A stretch of DNA of 64,000 nucleotides from Roseateles hydrophilus (GTDB lineage Bacteria; Pseudomonadota; Gammaproteobacteria; Burkholderiales; Burkholderiaceae_C), in NCBI RefSeq assembly GCF_026712245.1, contig NZ_JAPPUY010000001.1, forward strand, positions 1,488,001-1,552,000. The letters are read 5' to 3'. Shown in pieces: positions 17,278 through 25,943 of the stretch. Under the pieces are notes generated by a model. The model was not told the origin of the DNA. It saw nothing but the letters and a program-made list of their open reading frames with translations, and made no database searches. Numbering within the stretch: position 1 is the stretch's first letter; each line of letters opens with the position of its first letter. The position numbers and the translations under genes are program-made.

Positions 17278-19542
17278 ATGGCCCAACGCTCCCTCACTGC
17301 CTGGTTCACCCTGCCCGGGCTGCGCGACAAGGCGCCGCCGACACCGGCGGAAGCCGCCTCCTTCGATGCCCTCCTGCCCAAGCTGGGCTACCTCAGCAAG
17401 GCCGAGGTCAAGCGCGTGCGCGAGGCCTACAAGTTCGCCGATGAGGCCCACCTGGGCCAGAAGCGCGCCACCGGCGAGCCCTACATCACCCACCCCATCG
17501 CGGTGGCCGGCATCTGCGCCGAATGGCGGCTAGACGCCCAGGCGCTGATGGCGGCGCTGATGCACGATGTCGTCGAGGACTGCGGCATCTCCAAGGCCGA
17601 ACTGATCGAGAAGTTCGACGCCACCACGGCCGACCTCGTCGACGGCCTCACCAAGCTGGACAAGCTGCAGTTCTCCACCAAAGAGGAGTCCCAGGCCGAG
17701 TCCTTCCGCAAGATGCTGCTGGCGATGGCGCGCGACCTGCGCGTCATCCTCGTCAAGCTCGCCGACCGGCTGCACAACATGCGCACCATGGGCGCAATGG
17801 CGCCGCACAAGGCTCGCCGCATCGCGCGCGAGACCTTCGACATCTACGCGCCCATCGCCCACCGCCTGGGCCTGAACCAGACCTTCCGCGAGCTGGAAGA
17901 CCTGTCCTTTCGCTACTTCCACCCCTGGCGCTACACCGCGCTCAGCAAGGCCGTGGCCAAGGCGCGCGGCAACCGACGCGACCTGGTGTCGCGCATCGAG
18001 GGCGAGATCCGCACGGCCTTCACCAAGGCCGGTCTGCGCGTGCAGGTGCAGGGGCGGGAGAAGACGGTCTACTCCATCTACAAGAAGATGCGCGAGAAAG
18101 GCCTGATGAGCTTCGCGCAGGTCAGCGACATCTTTGGCTTTCGCATCCTGACCGAGGAACCGCTGCAGTGCTACACCGCCCTTGGCGTGCTGCACCAGCT
18201 CTACAAGCCACAGGCGGGCCGTTTCAAGGACTACATCGCCAACCAGAAGGACAACGGCTACCAGTCGCTGCACACCACGCTGATGGGCCCGCTGGCCACG
18301 CCGCTGGAGTTCCAGCTGCGCACCGAGGGCATGCACCAGATCGCCGAACAGGGCGTGGCGGCGCACTGGATCTACAAGAGCCGGGGCGGCAAGCAGGCCT
18401 CGGCGCTGATCGCGCAGCAGGCCAACGCGCGCTGGCTGCAGAGCCTCATCGACATCCAGGACGAGACGCGCGATGCCAACGAGTTTCTGGAGCACGTCAA
18501 GATCGACCTCTTCCCCGACTCCATCTACGTCTTCACGCCCAAGTCCAAGATCATGGCGCTGCCCAAGGGCGCCACGCCGGTGGACTTTGCCTACGCCATC
18601 CACTCCGACGTCGGCGATCACTGCGTGGCGGCTCAGGTCAACGGCGAGGCCGTGCCGCTGCGGGCGGCGCTGCGCAGCGGCGACATCGTCGAGATCATCA
18701 CGGCCCCCGGCGCCAGCCCCAACCCGGCCTGGTTGAGCTTCGTGCGCACGGGCCGCGCGCGCTCCAAGATCCGCCACTACCTGAAGGATCTGGAGCAGGA
18801 AGAGTCCCGCGAGCTGGGCGAGAAGATGCTGGCCCAGGCCATGCGCACCGAGGGCCTGGGCCTGCCCAGCCTGGAGCTGGACGCGCCCGAGGCGCCGCTG
18901 TGGCATGCGCTGGCCGACTGGGCCGGCAGCGCCAGCACCGAGCAGCTGCTGGTGGACATCGGCGCCGGCCGCAAGATCGCCGCCATCATCGCCAAGAAGC
19001 TGGCGCGCCTGATGGCCGAGCAGGGCCAGCGCCCTGATGCGCTGGCGCTGACGCTGGGCCGGTTCACCGAAGCGCCCGTGGACGACCGCGCCAGCGTCAC
19101 CATCGACGGCAGCGAAGGCGCCTCGGTGCAGCTGGCCACCTGCTGCCGCCCCATCCCCGGCGACGAGGTGCGGGGCTACCTGGGCCGGGGCGAGGGTCTC
19201 GTCGTGCACACCTGCGAATGCGCCGTCGGCAAGCGGCTGTTCCAGCGCGACAGCGAGCACTGGATCCGTGTCGAGTGGGCCGAGGAGCTGACCCGCGGCT
19301 TCGAGGTGGGCGTGTCGCTGCTGCTGACCAACGGCAAGGGCGTGCTCGCCCAGGTGGCCCAGGCCGTGGCCCAGGCCGAAGCGGACATCACCCACATCGC
19401 CATGGGCGAGGAGGCGCCGGCGCTGGAGGAGGTGGAAATGAACCTGCTCATCGCCGTGCGCGACCGCCTGCACCTGGCCGATGTGCTGCGCGTGTTGCGC
19501 CGCACGCCCGCCGTGCAAAGGGTGTCCCGCACCAAGGCCTGA
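17278..19542 (+). CDS. spoT: Bifunctional (p)ppGpp synthetase/hydrolase
   Basis: RelA/SpoT homologue of 754 aa that makes and degrades the alarmone (p)ppGpp. The HD hydrolase domain is at the N-terminus with ALMHDVVED (His96-Asp97) and looks intact. The synthetase domain follows with GRFKDYIANQKDNGYQSLHT. The RFKD version of the loop is the one found in bifunctional Rel/SpoT enzymes rather than the EXDD of synthetase-only RelA. A TGS domain (YVFTPKSKIMALPKGATPVDFAYAIH region), a Cys-containing segment (QLATCCRPIPGD) and a C-terminal ACT domain complete the usual layout. The start ATG at 17278 is 76 bp after rpoZ. A weak hairpin follows at 19542-19557. Confidence 0.96.
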   Translation: MAQRSLTAWFTLPGLRDKAPPTPAEAASFDALLPKLGYLSKAEVKRVREAYKFADEAHLGQKRATGEPYITHPIAVAGICAEWRLDAQALMAALMHDVVEDCGISKAELIEKFDATTADLVDGLTKLDKLQFSTKEESQAESFRKMLLAMARDLRVILVKLADRLHNMRTMGAMAPHKARRIARETFDIYAPIAHRLGLNQTFRELEDLSFRYFHPWRYTALSKAVAKARGNRRDLVSRIEGEIRTAFTKAGLRVQVQGREKTVYSIYKKMREKGLMSFAQVSDIFGFRILTEEPLQCYTALGVLHQLYKPQAGRFKDYIANQKDNGYQSLHTTLMGPLATPLEFQLRTEGMHQIAEQGVAAHWIYKSRGGKQASALIAQQANARWLQSLIDIQDETRDANEFLEHVKIDLFPDSIYVFTPKSKIMALPKGATPVDFAYAIHSDVGDHCVAAQVNGEAVPLRAALRSGDIVEIITAPGASPNPAWLSFVRTGRARSKIRHYLKDLEQEESRELGEKMLAQAMRTEGLGLPSLELDAPEAPLWHALADWAGSASTEQLLVDIGAGRKIAAIIAKKLARLMAEQGQRPDALALTLGRFTEAPVDDRASVTIDGSEGASVQLATCCRPIPGDEVRGYLGRGEGLVVHTCECAVGKRLFQRDSEHWIRVEWAEELTRGFEVGVSLLLTNGKGVLAQVAQAVAQAEADITHIAMGEEAPALEEVEMNLLIAVRDRLHLADVLRVLRRTPAVQRVSRTKA

Positions 19543-19557
19543 CACCGTTGTCGGTGT
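19542..19557 (+). terminator. Weak hairpin after spoT
   Basis: ACACCG-TTGT-CGGTGT forms a 6-bp stem starting at the last base of the spoT stop codon, followed by a short TGCCCGTTT stretch. It is a possible weak terminator; it lacks a clear T tract. Confidence 0.3.
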
Positions 19558-19808
19558 TGCCCGTTTGCACCGCCGCCGCTCACCGCCGTGAGTGTTTCTC
19601 GACGCGTCCACGGGTTAACCATTGTTTCTGGCCCCGGTATTCCCGGACGAGATAGGAAATCCGGGAAATCGTATTTCTCGCCATGTAACCCCATGTTTAT
19701 GGTCTGCGCCGACGCCTGATGCGGGGACCTGAACAGCTCTCCACGCCAGGCCGCAAAGCCTGACAACAAGCATGGCCGGACCGGGACCGGCCAACACGGA
19801 GAGAGACC
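19543..19808 (+). promoter_or_regulatory. 266-bp leader/promoter region of the TonB-receptor gene
   Basis: This non-coding stretch separates spoT from the TonB-dependent receptor gene. It is locally less GC-rich around 19650-19700. A short inverted repeat GAAAT-CGT-ATTTC lies at 19665-19677, next to a tandem GGAAATC/GGAAATC pair starting at about 19655. Either could be a regulator site. A GGAGAG ribosome site is at about 19799. No small gene is evident. Confidence 0.4.
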
Positions 19809-22800
19809 ATGACCAGCACCCCCCTGCTGCGGCGCGACCGCATCGGAACCGCCGTTTCCTTCGCACTGGCGCTGATGGCGCATGAGGCCGTGATGGCCCA
19901 GACACCCGCCGCCCCTGCGGCCGCGGCCTCGGCGCCGGCCACCGCCGCCAAGCCTGCGGAAGCCCCCAAGGCCAAGGCGCCGGTGAACGAGCTGGAGACC
20001 GTGCTGGTCGTCGGCACGCGGCAGTCGCAGCAGTCGGCCATCAACCGCAAGAAGACGGCCGCGACGGTGCAGGACTCCATCGTGGCGGAAGACGTGGGTG
20101 CCTTCCCCGACCGCAACATCGGTGAGGCCATCTCCCGTATCGCTGGCGTGGCGCTGGATCGGGGCGACTACGGCGAGGGCGTGAACGTCACCATCCGCGG
20201 CAACGGCCCGGAATCGACCCGCGTCGAGATGGACGGTGTTGGCGTCAGCTCGGGCGCAGGCACCAACCTGCTGGGCGGTGGCGATGGCCGCGGTACGGAG
20301 TTCCGTGAACTGTCGTCCGACCTGATCAAGAGCGTGGACATCGTGAAGGGTGCCACCGCCTCGATGACCCAGGGCTCGCTGGGCGCCAGCGTCATCATCG
20401 AGACGCGCAACGGCCTGGACTTTGACAAGCCCTACTACTCGTTCCGCCTGGCCGCCAGCAAGAGCGACCTTGCCAAGAAGACGACGCCGGATGCCAACCT
20501 GATCTGGACGGACAAGTTCTTCAACAAGAAGCTGGGCGTCATGGTCAACCTGAACCGTGCCCGCACCGTCCGCGAGAACCACCAGATCAGCCAGGGCGGC
20601 AGCAACGCCCAGCAGGGCCTGGTGCGCTTGGCCGATTTCGACAATTCGCCCGAGAAGACCTTCTCGTACGCCAACAGCGTGAATGCGCTGCTGCCCAGCG
20701 CTGCTGACGTGCCGGTATCCCAGTGGGCCACCACCGGTGGTGGCGTGTTCGCCTCGCTGACACCCCGGCAGATCCTGGAGACATCAGCGGCGGCGGCGAC
20801 CAAGGCCGACTGCCTGACCAAGTTCCCGCTGTACACAACCGCCCAGCTGGCCCCCATCACGACGTCCGCCAACCGCACGCTGGCGTACCAGTCGCGCGTC
20901 AACGAGCAGGTGACTTGCCTGAACCAGTGGAACGACTACACGCTGTCGCACTCGGTCGGCCCACGCTACAACTTCCGCTCCAATGATGACACCCGCACCA
21001 GCGGCGACATCCGCCTGGACTACAAGGTCAACGATCAGCTCTCCGTCTACGGCAAGTTCATCAGCAACCGCCGCCATGTGGACGACATCGTCGGCTTCCT
21101 GAGCATGGGCGGTGCGCCCATCGTCAACGGGGCCGGGACCTTCACCGACAACGTAGTTGCCGGCACCCGCACGCTGGCGACGGGTGCAGTGGGCTCCACG
21201 CTGCCGGGCACGTACAGCTTCCGCGCCAACAACGCGCCGATGATCCTGGGCGCCACCACCAACCTCCTGCCCGGCTACACAGTGGACAGCACCCACCACG
21301 TGACGAGCTACTCGACGGACGGCAACTTCCTCGGCACCGACACCATCCTCAGCAGCATCGACACCACGAACAAGACCCTGCAGGGCGGCGGCGAGTACCG
21401 CAACGATCGCCTGCGCGCCAAGTTCATGGGCAGCTTCAACAAGGGCACCGGCCTGCGCTACGACCGCCGTGCGTCGTTCAGCACGCTGTATGGCGTGGGC
21501 AACTTCAACCTGGAGCCCAACGGCCTGTGGAGCTTTACGCGGCCGGGTGGCGCAGCGATCGACCAGATGGGCAATCTGGCTGGCTACGCGACGCTGAACC
21601 CCGCGGTCCAGAGCGCGGCCGTTCCCGTCGACAACTTCAACCCGCTCTTCGTGCCCGCCTATGCGGCGGCTCAGCGCGCGCAATACACAAACAACACCCA
21701 ACTGAACGTCATCCGGGCGTTTGACAACGAGAACACCGAGAAGCAGCTCAAGCTCGACCTGACCTACAACACGGTCGACAAGCTGCCCTTCCTGACCGCG
21801 CTTAAGACCGGTGTGCAGTTGATCGACTACAGCGCCACCACCTGGGGTGGTGGCGGCGGCGAGCTCGCGTCGCCCGTTGGCACGGCTGGACAGGCGGGCT
21901 TCAAGCCCGGCGTGTACGCGCCGTCCGTGACCGGCCGCTGGAACGTGATCGGCTGCGAGAACACCGCTGGATCGCTGGCCACAGGCGGTCAGCCCTGCGC
22001 CTACGGCACGGTGCGGAACCCGCGCTACGACGCTGGCGTGGGCGCCACCGTTGGCGGCACCACCACGCTGACCACGGCACAGTTCCAGGAACTCGTGCGC
22101 CAGACCCTGACGATCACGCCGAACGGGCAGTACTACGGCGGTGCCAAAGATCGCCCGGCCACGCTACTGAATGGCTGGAACCAAATCGACATCGACAGGT
22201 TGTTCCAGCTGGCCGGCTTCAACGTGCCGCTGAATTGCTTCCGCACCTGCACGGCCAGCGACGGCAAGGTCTATGACATGCCCAAGAGCGGGCTGAAGGA
22301 CAAACAGACCGCCGGCTATCTGCAAACCGACTTCGAGATCGATCGCCTGCCCTTCACCGACCACGCCCTGCCCTTCGGCCTGGAGCTGGCCGGCAACGTC
22401 GGCGTGCGCGTCGTGCGTACCGACATGGAGAGCACCGGCTTCATGATCTTCCGCTCCATCCGCAAAAACCCCCAGTGGGTGGAAGGCAACGGCGACACCA
22501 CCAACGTGACGACCGCGCAGGTCAGCCAGAACGTCGACTTCAAGGGCAGCCGTACTGACGTCAGTCCTTCCTTCAACCTGGCACTGTGGCCGATTCCGGA
22601 CAAGCTGGTGACCCGCTTCTCCTGGGCCAAGCAGATCGCCCGCCTGCCGATGAGCCGGGTCGCGCCGATTGCCGATGGCACGGTGACCTGCACGGTGAGC
22701 GAGATCGTCGAGGACCGCCCACTCGAGGACGACGGCACGGCAGCCGACCAGGGGTGCAACCGCGTGTTCGGCAACCCCGCCATGAAGCCGCAGACCACGA

Positions 22801-23588
22801 TCAGCAAGAACCTGTCGCTGGAGTGGTACGTCAACCGCGAAACCTCGCTGTCGGTCTCGGCATTCGAGCAACGCGATCTGGTGGGCGCGCCCAACCTGCG
22901 CGTCGGCTACTCGGACGTCAACCTTTTCGCCGGCAGCAAGCTGCTGGACCCGCTGAGCGGCACGCCGCTGAGCGACCTGGAGTTCTCGTTCAGTCAATGG
23001 AACAACATGACACCGTCCAAGCGACGCGGTCTCGAGTTCAGCGCCAAGACGGCTTTCACCTTCCTGCCGTCCGTGCTGCGCTACACCGGCTTTGACGCCA
23101 ACTACAGCCGCCTGCGCAACTCGGCCGGCTCGCCGATGATCGACCAGATCAGCGGTGAGGCGCTGCCCTTGATCGGCCAGCCCAAGTACTCGTACAACGC
23201 CGCGCTCTGGTACGACGACGGTGCGCTGCAGTTCCGCGTTGCGCAGCAGGTGGTGGCCTCGAAGTACGCGGGCTTCTCGCCGAACTCGAACACCAGCGGC
23301 CTGGCCGTCAACAACTTCCCGGGCGAGTTGATGTCCGCCGTGCGCTTCCCGTACAACCCCGGTGCGCCCATGTTCAACAAGCGCACGGCGTTCATCGACG
23401 CCAAGGTGTCCTACCGCTTCAAGAGCGGCATCGAGCTGTTCGCGGACGTGCGCAACCTGACTGGCGAACGCAACCAGACCAGCACCGGCGGCTACCAGAA
23501 CTATGCAGGCGGCATCGCGAGCATCTACAGCGACGCGTACTACGGTCGCACCTACATGGTGGGCATGACCTACCGCAGCCCGCGCTGA
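19809..23588 (+). CDS. TonB-dependent receptor (TIGR01782-like)
   Basis: Outer-membrane active transporter of 1,259 aa. A Sec signal peptide (about residues 1-30) is followed by an Ala/Pro/Lys-rich linker. A TonB-box-like segment ETVLVVGTR comes next, and then the plug with NIGEAISRIAGVALDR and VNVTIRGNGPESTRVEMDG, which resembles the large receptors of Xanthomonas/Caulobacter that import oligosaccharides. The barrel fills the rest and ends YYGRTYMVGMTYRSPR; the last residue is Arg rather than Phe, with Tyr and Met in the final strand. It is larger than most receptors (700-1,000 aa). The Sel1-repeat gene follows after 13 bp with its own GGAG, so the two form an operon. The ligand is not identified; a glycan is plausible given the glycoside hydrolases elsewhere in the window. 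Confidence 0.93.
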   Translation: MTSTPLLRRDRIGTAVSFALALMAHEAVMAQTPAAPAAAASAPATAAKPAEAPKAKAPVNELETVLVVGTRQSQQSAINRKKTAATVQDSIVAEDVGAFPDRNIGEAISRIAGVALDRGDYGEGVNVTIRGNGPESTRVEMDGVGVSSGAGTNLLGGGDGRGTEFRELSSDLIKSVDIVKGATASMTQGSLGASVIIETRNGLDFDKPYYSFRLAASKSDLAKKTTPDANLIWTDKFFNKKLGVMVNLNRARTVRENHQISQGGSNAQQGLVRLADFDNSPEKTFSYANSVNALLPSAADVPVSQWATTGGGVFASLTPRQILETSAAAATKADCLTKFPLYTTAQLAPITTSANRTLAYQSRVNEQVTCLNQWNDYTLSHSVGPRYNFRSNDDTRTSGDIRLDYKVNDQLSVYGKFISNRRHVDDIVGFLSMGGAPIVNGAGTFTDNVVAGTRTLATGAVGSTLPGTYSFRANNAPMILGATTNLLPGYTVDSTHHVTSYSTDGNFLGTDTILSSIDTTNKTLQGGGEYRNDRLRAKFMGSFNKGTGLRYDRRASFSTLYGVGNFNLEPNGLWSFTRPGGAAIDQMGNLAGYATLNPAVQSAAVPVDNFNPLFVPAYAAAQRAQYTNNTQLNVIRAFDNENTEKQLKLDLTYNTVDKLPFLTALKTGVQLIDYSATTWGGGGGELASPVGTAGQAGFKPGVYAPSVTGRWNVIGCENTAGSLATGGQPCAYGTVRNPRYDAGVGATVGGTTTLTTAQFQELVRQTLTITPNGQYYGGAKDRPATLLNGWNQIDIDRLFQLAGFNVPLNCFRTCTASDGKVYDMPKSGLKDKQTAGYLQTDFEIDRLPFTDHALPFGLELAGNVGVRVVRTDMESTGFMIFRSIRKNPQWVEGNGDTTNVTTAQVSQNVDFKGSRTDVSPSFNLALWPIPDKLVTRFSWAKQIARLPMSRVAPIADGTVTCTVSEIVEDRPLEDDGTAADQGCNRVFGNPAMKPQTTISKNLSLEWYVNRETSLSVSAFEQRDLVGAPNLRVGYSDVNLFAGSKLLDPLSGTPLSDLEFSFSQWNNMTPSKRRGLEFSAKTAFTFLPSVLRYTGFDANYSRLRNSAGSPMIDQISGEALPLIGQPKYSYNAALWYDDGALQFRVAQQVVASKYAGFSPNSNTSGLAVNNFPGELMSAVRFPYNPGAPMFNKRTAFIDAKVSYRFKSGIELFADVRNLTGERNQTSTGGYQNYAGGIASIYSDAYYGRTYMVGMTYRSPR

Positions 23589-23601
23589 CCAGGGAGACAC
23601 G

Positions 23602-25107
23602 ATGACGCAAGCCGTCCGGCACAACGCAGTTTTGGGCCGGACGGCTTTTGCCGTCCTGGCCCTGTGTTCCACACTCGCTGCGGGCCCAGCGGGCGCGCAG
23701 CAAACGCCAAATGCCGCCTCGCCCACGGTCGACGTGCAGGCGCTGGGCTCCGTCAAGGTCACGGGTCAGCGCACGCGCCCCATCGACCCCAGCGCCATCG
23801 TCGCGGCCAAGAACAAGGTCCTGTCGGCGCAGTTCGCGTCGTCCTGCGGCTTCATGGGCGGCTACAGCGCCGCCGACGATGACGTGACGCTGGCCTACCT
23901 GCGCTCGTTCGGCTCGCTGGATGCCGAGCTCAGCGACTTGGCCCCCGACGACAGCACCGGCGCCGCGCCGGCACCGACAGCCAACGCAGCCGTCCCCGAC
24001 ATGCCCACGACGCCGTCGGTCGCCTGCGCCGCCACGGATCGCCGCTTCGCAGCGGGCCGCAACTGGATCGCCCGCAAGGACAAGTCGCTGCAACAGGCCT
24101 TCGACGCCTACGAGGCCGGCAACTACGTCGAGGCGCGCGCCCGCTTCGAGGAAGGCTGGAAGAAGCTGGGCTACGAAGAGGCAGCCATGATGCTGGGCCG
24201 CCTGCACCTGCTGGGCCTGGGCACGCCGGCCAGCACACCCAAGGCCATCGACTGGCTCAACGAGGTCATCAACGCGCGCTACCACCCGGTCAACGACCGG
24301 CTGCGCTACGACCCCAAGAAGCCCGACCAGATCAACACCCGCATCGAAGCCACGCTGCTGCTGGCCCGCGTGCATCTGGGCGGCCAGGGCACCCAGCGCA
24401 ACCCCGAGGCAGCGCTTCGCCTGTGGCGCAAGGCGCTGGACTTCGGCTTCGAACCCGCCAACACGCTGATCGGCCAGGCCTATGTGAGCGGCGTGGGCAC
24501 GGCGCCGGACGGCCCCAAGGCCGTCGAGGCGCTCACGGCGGCCGCCGCCGCCGGCCATGTGCCAGCCATGCTGCTGCTGGGCCAGCTCTATCACCACCAG
24601 GTGCCCAAGCAGCCGTCTGGCGTGCCGTTGGACCTGGAGAAGGCCGGCGCCTACTACGGCGCGGCCTCCCGGGCCGGCAACCTGGAAGCCACCTACGCCT
24701 ACGGCCGCATGCTGGACCTCGGCGAAGGCACGCCACGTGCACCCGAGAAGGCGTTCGTGTTCTACAAGGAAGCCGCCGTGAAGGGCCACGCCGATGCGCA
24801 GAACGCGCTGGCCACCTTTTTCTACAGCGGCGAGGTCGTGCCGCAGAACCACGCCACCGCGCGCCAGCTCTTCCAGGCCGCCGCCCGCAGCCGCCAACCG
24901 GATGCGATGTTCAACCTCGCGGTCATGCTGGCCCAGGGCCAGGGCGGCGACAAGGACCTGGCCGCCGCCTACGCCTGGTGCAGTCTGGCCAAGGGTCTGG
25001 GCAACGAGCAGGCAGCCACCGCCCTGCCCGCCATCGCCGCCAAGCTCAGCCCTGACGAGAAGGCTCGCGCCGAGGCGATGCTCAAGCCCGCGCCGAAGAA
25101 GTCCTGA
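23602..25107 (+). CDS. Exported Sel1/TPR-like repeat protein
   Basis: Protein of 501 aa with an N-terminal signal peptide (cleavage near AGAQQ) and, from about residue 160, a run of Sel1-like alpha-helical repeats. Typical units read AAMMLGRLHLLGLGTP, ANTLIGQAYVSGVGTAP, AMLLLGQLYHH and ATYAYGRMLDLGEGTP. Such repeats are protein-protein interaction scaffolds. Before them a Pro/Ala-rich and Cys-containing region (SSCGFMGGYSAAD) of unknown function is found. Residues 43-57 (VQALGSVKVTGQRTR) resemble the sequence at the plug entry of TonB receptors, a curious match since the gene follows a receptor gene. Its stop codon abuts that of greB on the other strand (TGA/TCA). It probably assists the receptor, but this is inference from the operon. 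Confidence 0.85.
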   Translation: MTQAVRHNAVLGRTAFAVLALCSTLAAGPAGAQQTPNAASPTVDVQALGSVKVTGQRTRPIDPSAIVAAKNKVLSAQFASSCGFMGGYSAADDDVTLAYLRSFGSLDAELSDLAPDDSTGAAPAPTANAAVPDMPTTPSVACAATDRRFAAGRNWIARKDKSLQQAFDAYEAGNYVEARARFEEGWKKLGYEEAAMMLGRLHLLGLGTPASTPKAIDWLNEVINARYHPVNDRLRYDPKKPDQINTRIEATLLLARVHLGGQGTQRNPEAALRLWRKALDFGFEPANTLIGQAYVSGVGTAPDGPKAVEALTAAAAAGHVPAMLLLGQLYHHQVPKQPSGVPLDLEKAGAYYGAASRAGNLEATYAYGRMLDLGEGTPRAPEKAFVFYKEAAVKGHADAQNALATFFYSGEVVPQNHATARQLFQAAARSRQPDAMFNLAVMLAQGQGGDKDLAAAYAWCSLAKGLGNEQAATALPAIAAKLSPDEKARAEAMLKPAPKKS

Positions 25108-25677
25108 TCAGCCCGCAGCGCCCGGCGCCGGGTACTGCACCTCGACGACCTCGATGCTCTCCACGCCCACCGGCGTGACGAGCTTGAGCTCGTCGCCCAC
25201 GCGCGCCTTCAGCAACGTGCGGGCAATGGGCGACACCCAGCTCACCTCGCCGGCCAGGCTGTCGGATTCGTCGATGCCCTTGATGGTGATGGTCTTCTCG
25301 TCGCCGCGCGCGTTGGCGTAGGTGACCGTGGCGCCGAAGAACACCTGCTCGCTGCCATGGTGGGCGCTCGGGTCCACCACCTCGGCAATGTCCAGCCGCT
25401 TCGTGAGGAAGCGCAGCCGGCGGTCGATCTCGCGCAGCCGCTTCTTGCCATAGAGGTAGTCGCCGTTCTCCGAGCGGTCGCCGTTCTTGGCCGCCCATGA
25501 CACGGTCTCCACCATCTTGGGCCGCTCCACGTCGATGAGCTGCATGAACTCGGCCCGCAGCCGCGCATAGCCGGCGGGCGTCATGTAGTTGCGCGTGCCG
25601 GCCGGCAGCGCGGGCAGCGCCGGGCCGTCGCCATCGTCGTCTGCGGCCTCGGATTCCTTGGTGAACGCCTTGCTCAT
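25108..25677 (-). CDS. greB: Transcription elongation factor GreB
   Basis: Cytoplasmic factor of 189 aa that rescues backtracked RNA polymerase by stimulating transcript cleavage. The N-terminal coiled coil carries the acidic tip GDRSENGDYLYGKKRLREIDRR, which resembles GreB more than GreA. The C-terminal FKBP-like domain has VTYANARGDEKTITIKG and ends with SIEVVEVQYP. The start at 25677 (MSKAFTKES) is the family start; the open frame extends upstream without similarity. An acidic insert (DDDGDGPALPALPAG) at residues 13-27 precedes the conserved part. It is convergent with and directly adjacent to the Sel1-repeat gene. Confidence 0.95.
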   Translation of the reverse strand: MSKAFTKESEAADDDGDGPALPALPAGTRNYMTPAGYARLRAEFMQLIDVERPKMVETVSWAAKNGDRSENGDYLYGKKRLREIDRRLRFLTKRLDIAEVVDPSAHHGSEQVFFGATVTYANARGDEKTITIKGIDESDSLAGEVSWVSPIARTLLKARVGDELKLVTPVGVESIEVVEVQYPAPGAAG

Positions 25678-25943
25678 GCAGGCATTCTCCAACGTCGCGC
25701 AAGCGGGCTTGAACGGGCGTGCTAACGCCCTGGAGCCAGGTCTACCAATCCCTAACTTGACGTGTGGACACGGCCCCCCACGAGCCCGGGGGATTTCGGT
25801 TCCTAGTGATTGAAAGCGCCTTCGTCCCCCACGTACAAGCCCGGCTGGATTCTTGACGCCGTGCGCCCGCGCGCATGGCGCTGGCCGGCGCCTCGCCGGC
25901 ACGGTGCCGCAGCAGGCACCGCCAAAGCACACCGGAGACCGCC
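25678..25943. promoter_or_regulatory. Divergent intergenic region between greB and the giant repeat-protein gene
   Basis: These 266 bp must carry the greB promoter on the minus strand and the promoter of the giant gene on the plus strand. A small hairpin GGGCGT-GCTA-ACGCCC lies at 25715-25730. A GGAG at 25934-25937 is the ribosome site for the GTG start at 25944. No further gene was recognised. Confidence 0.45.
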
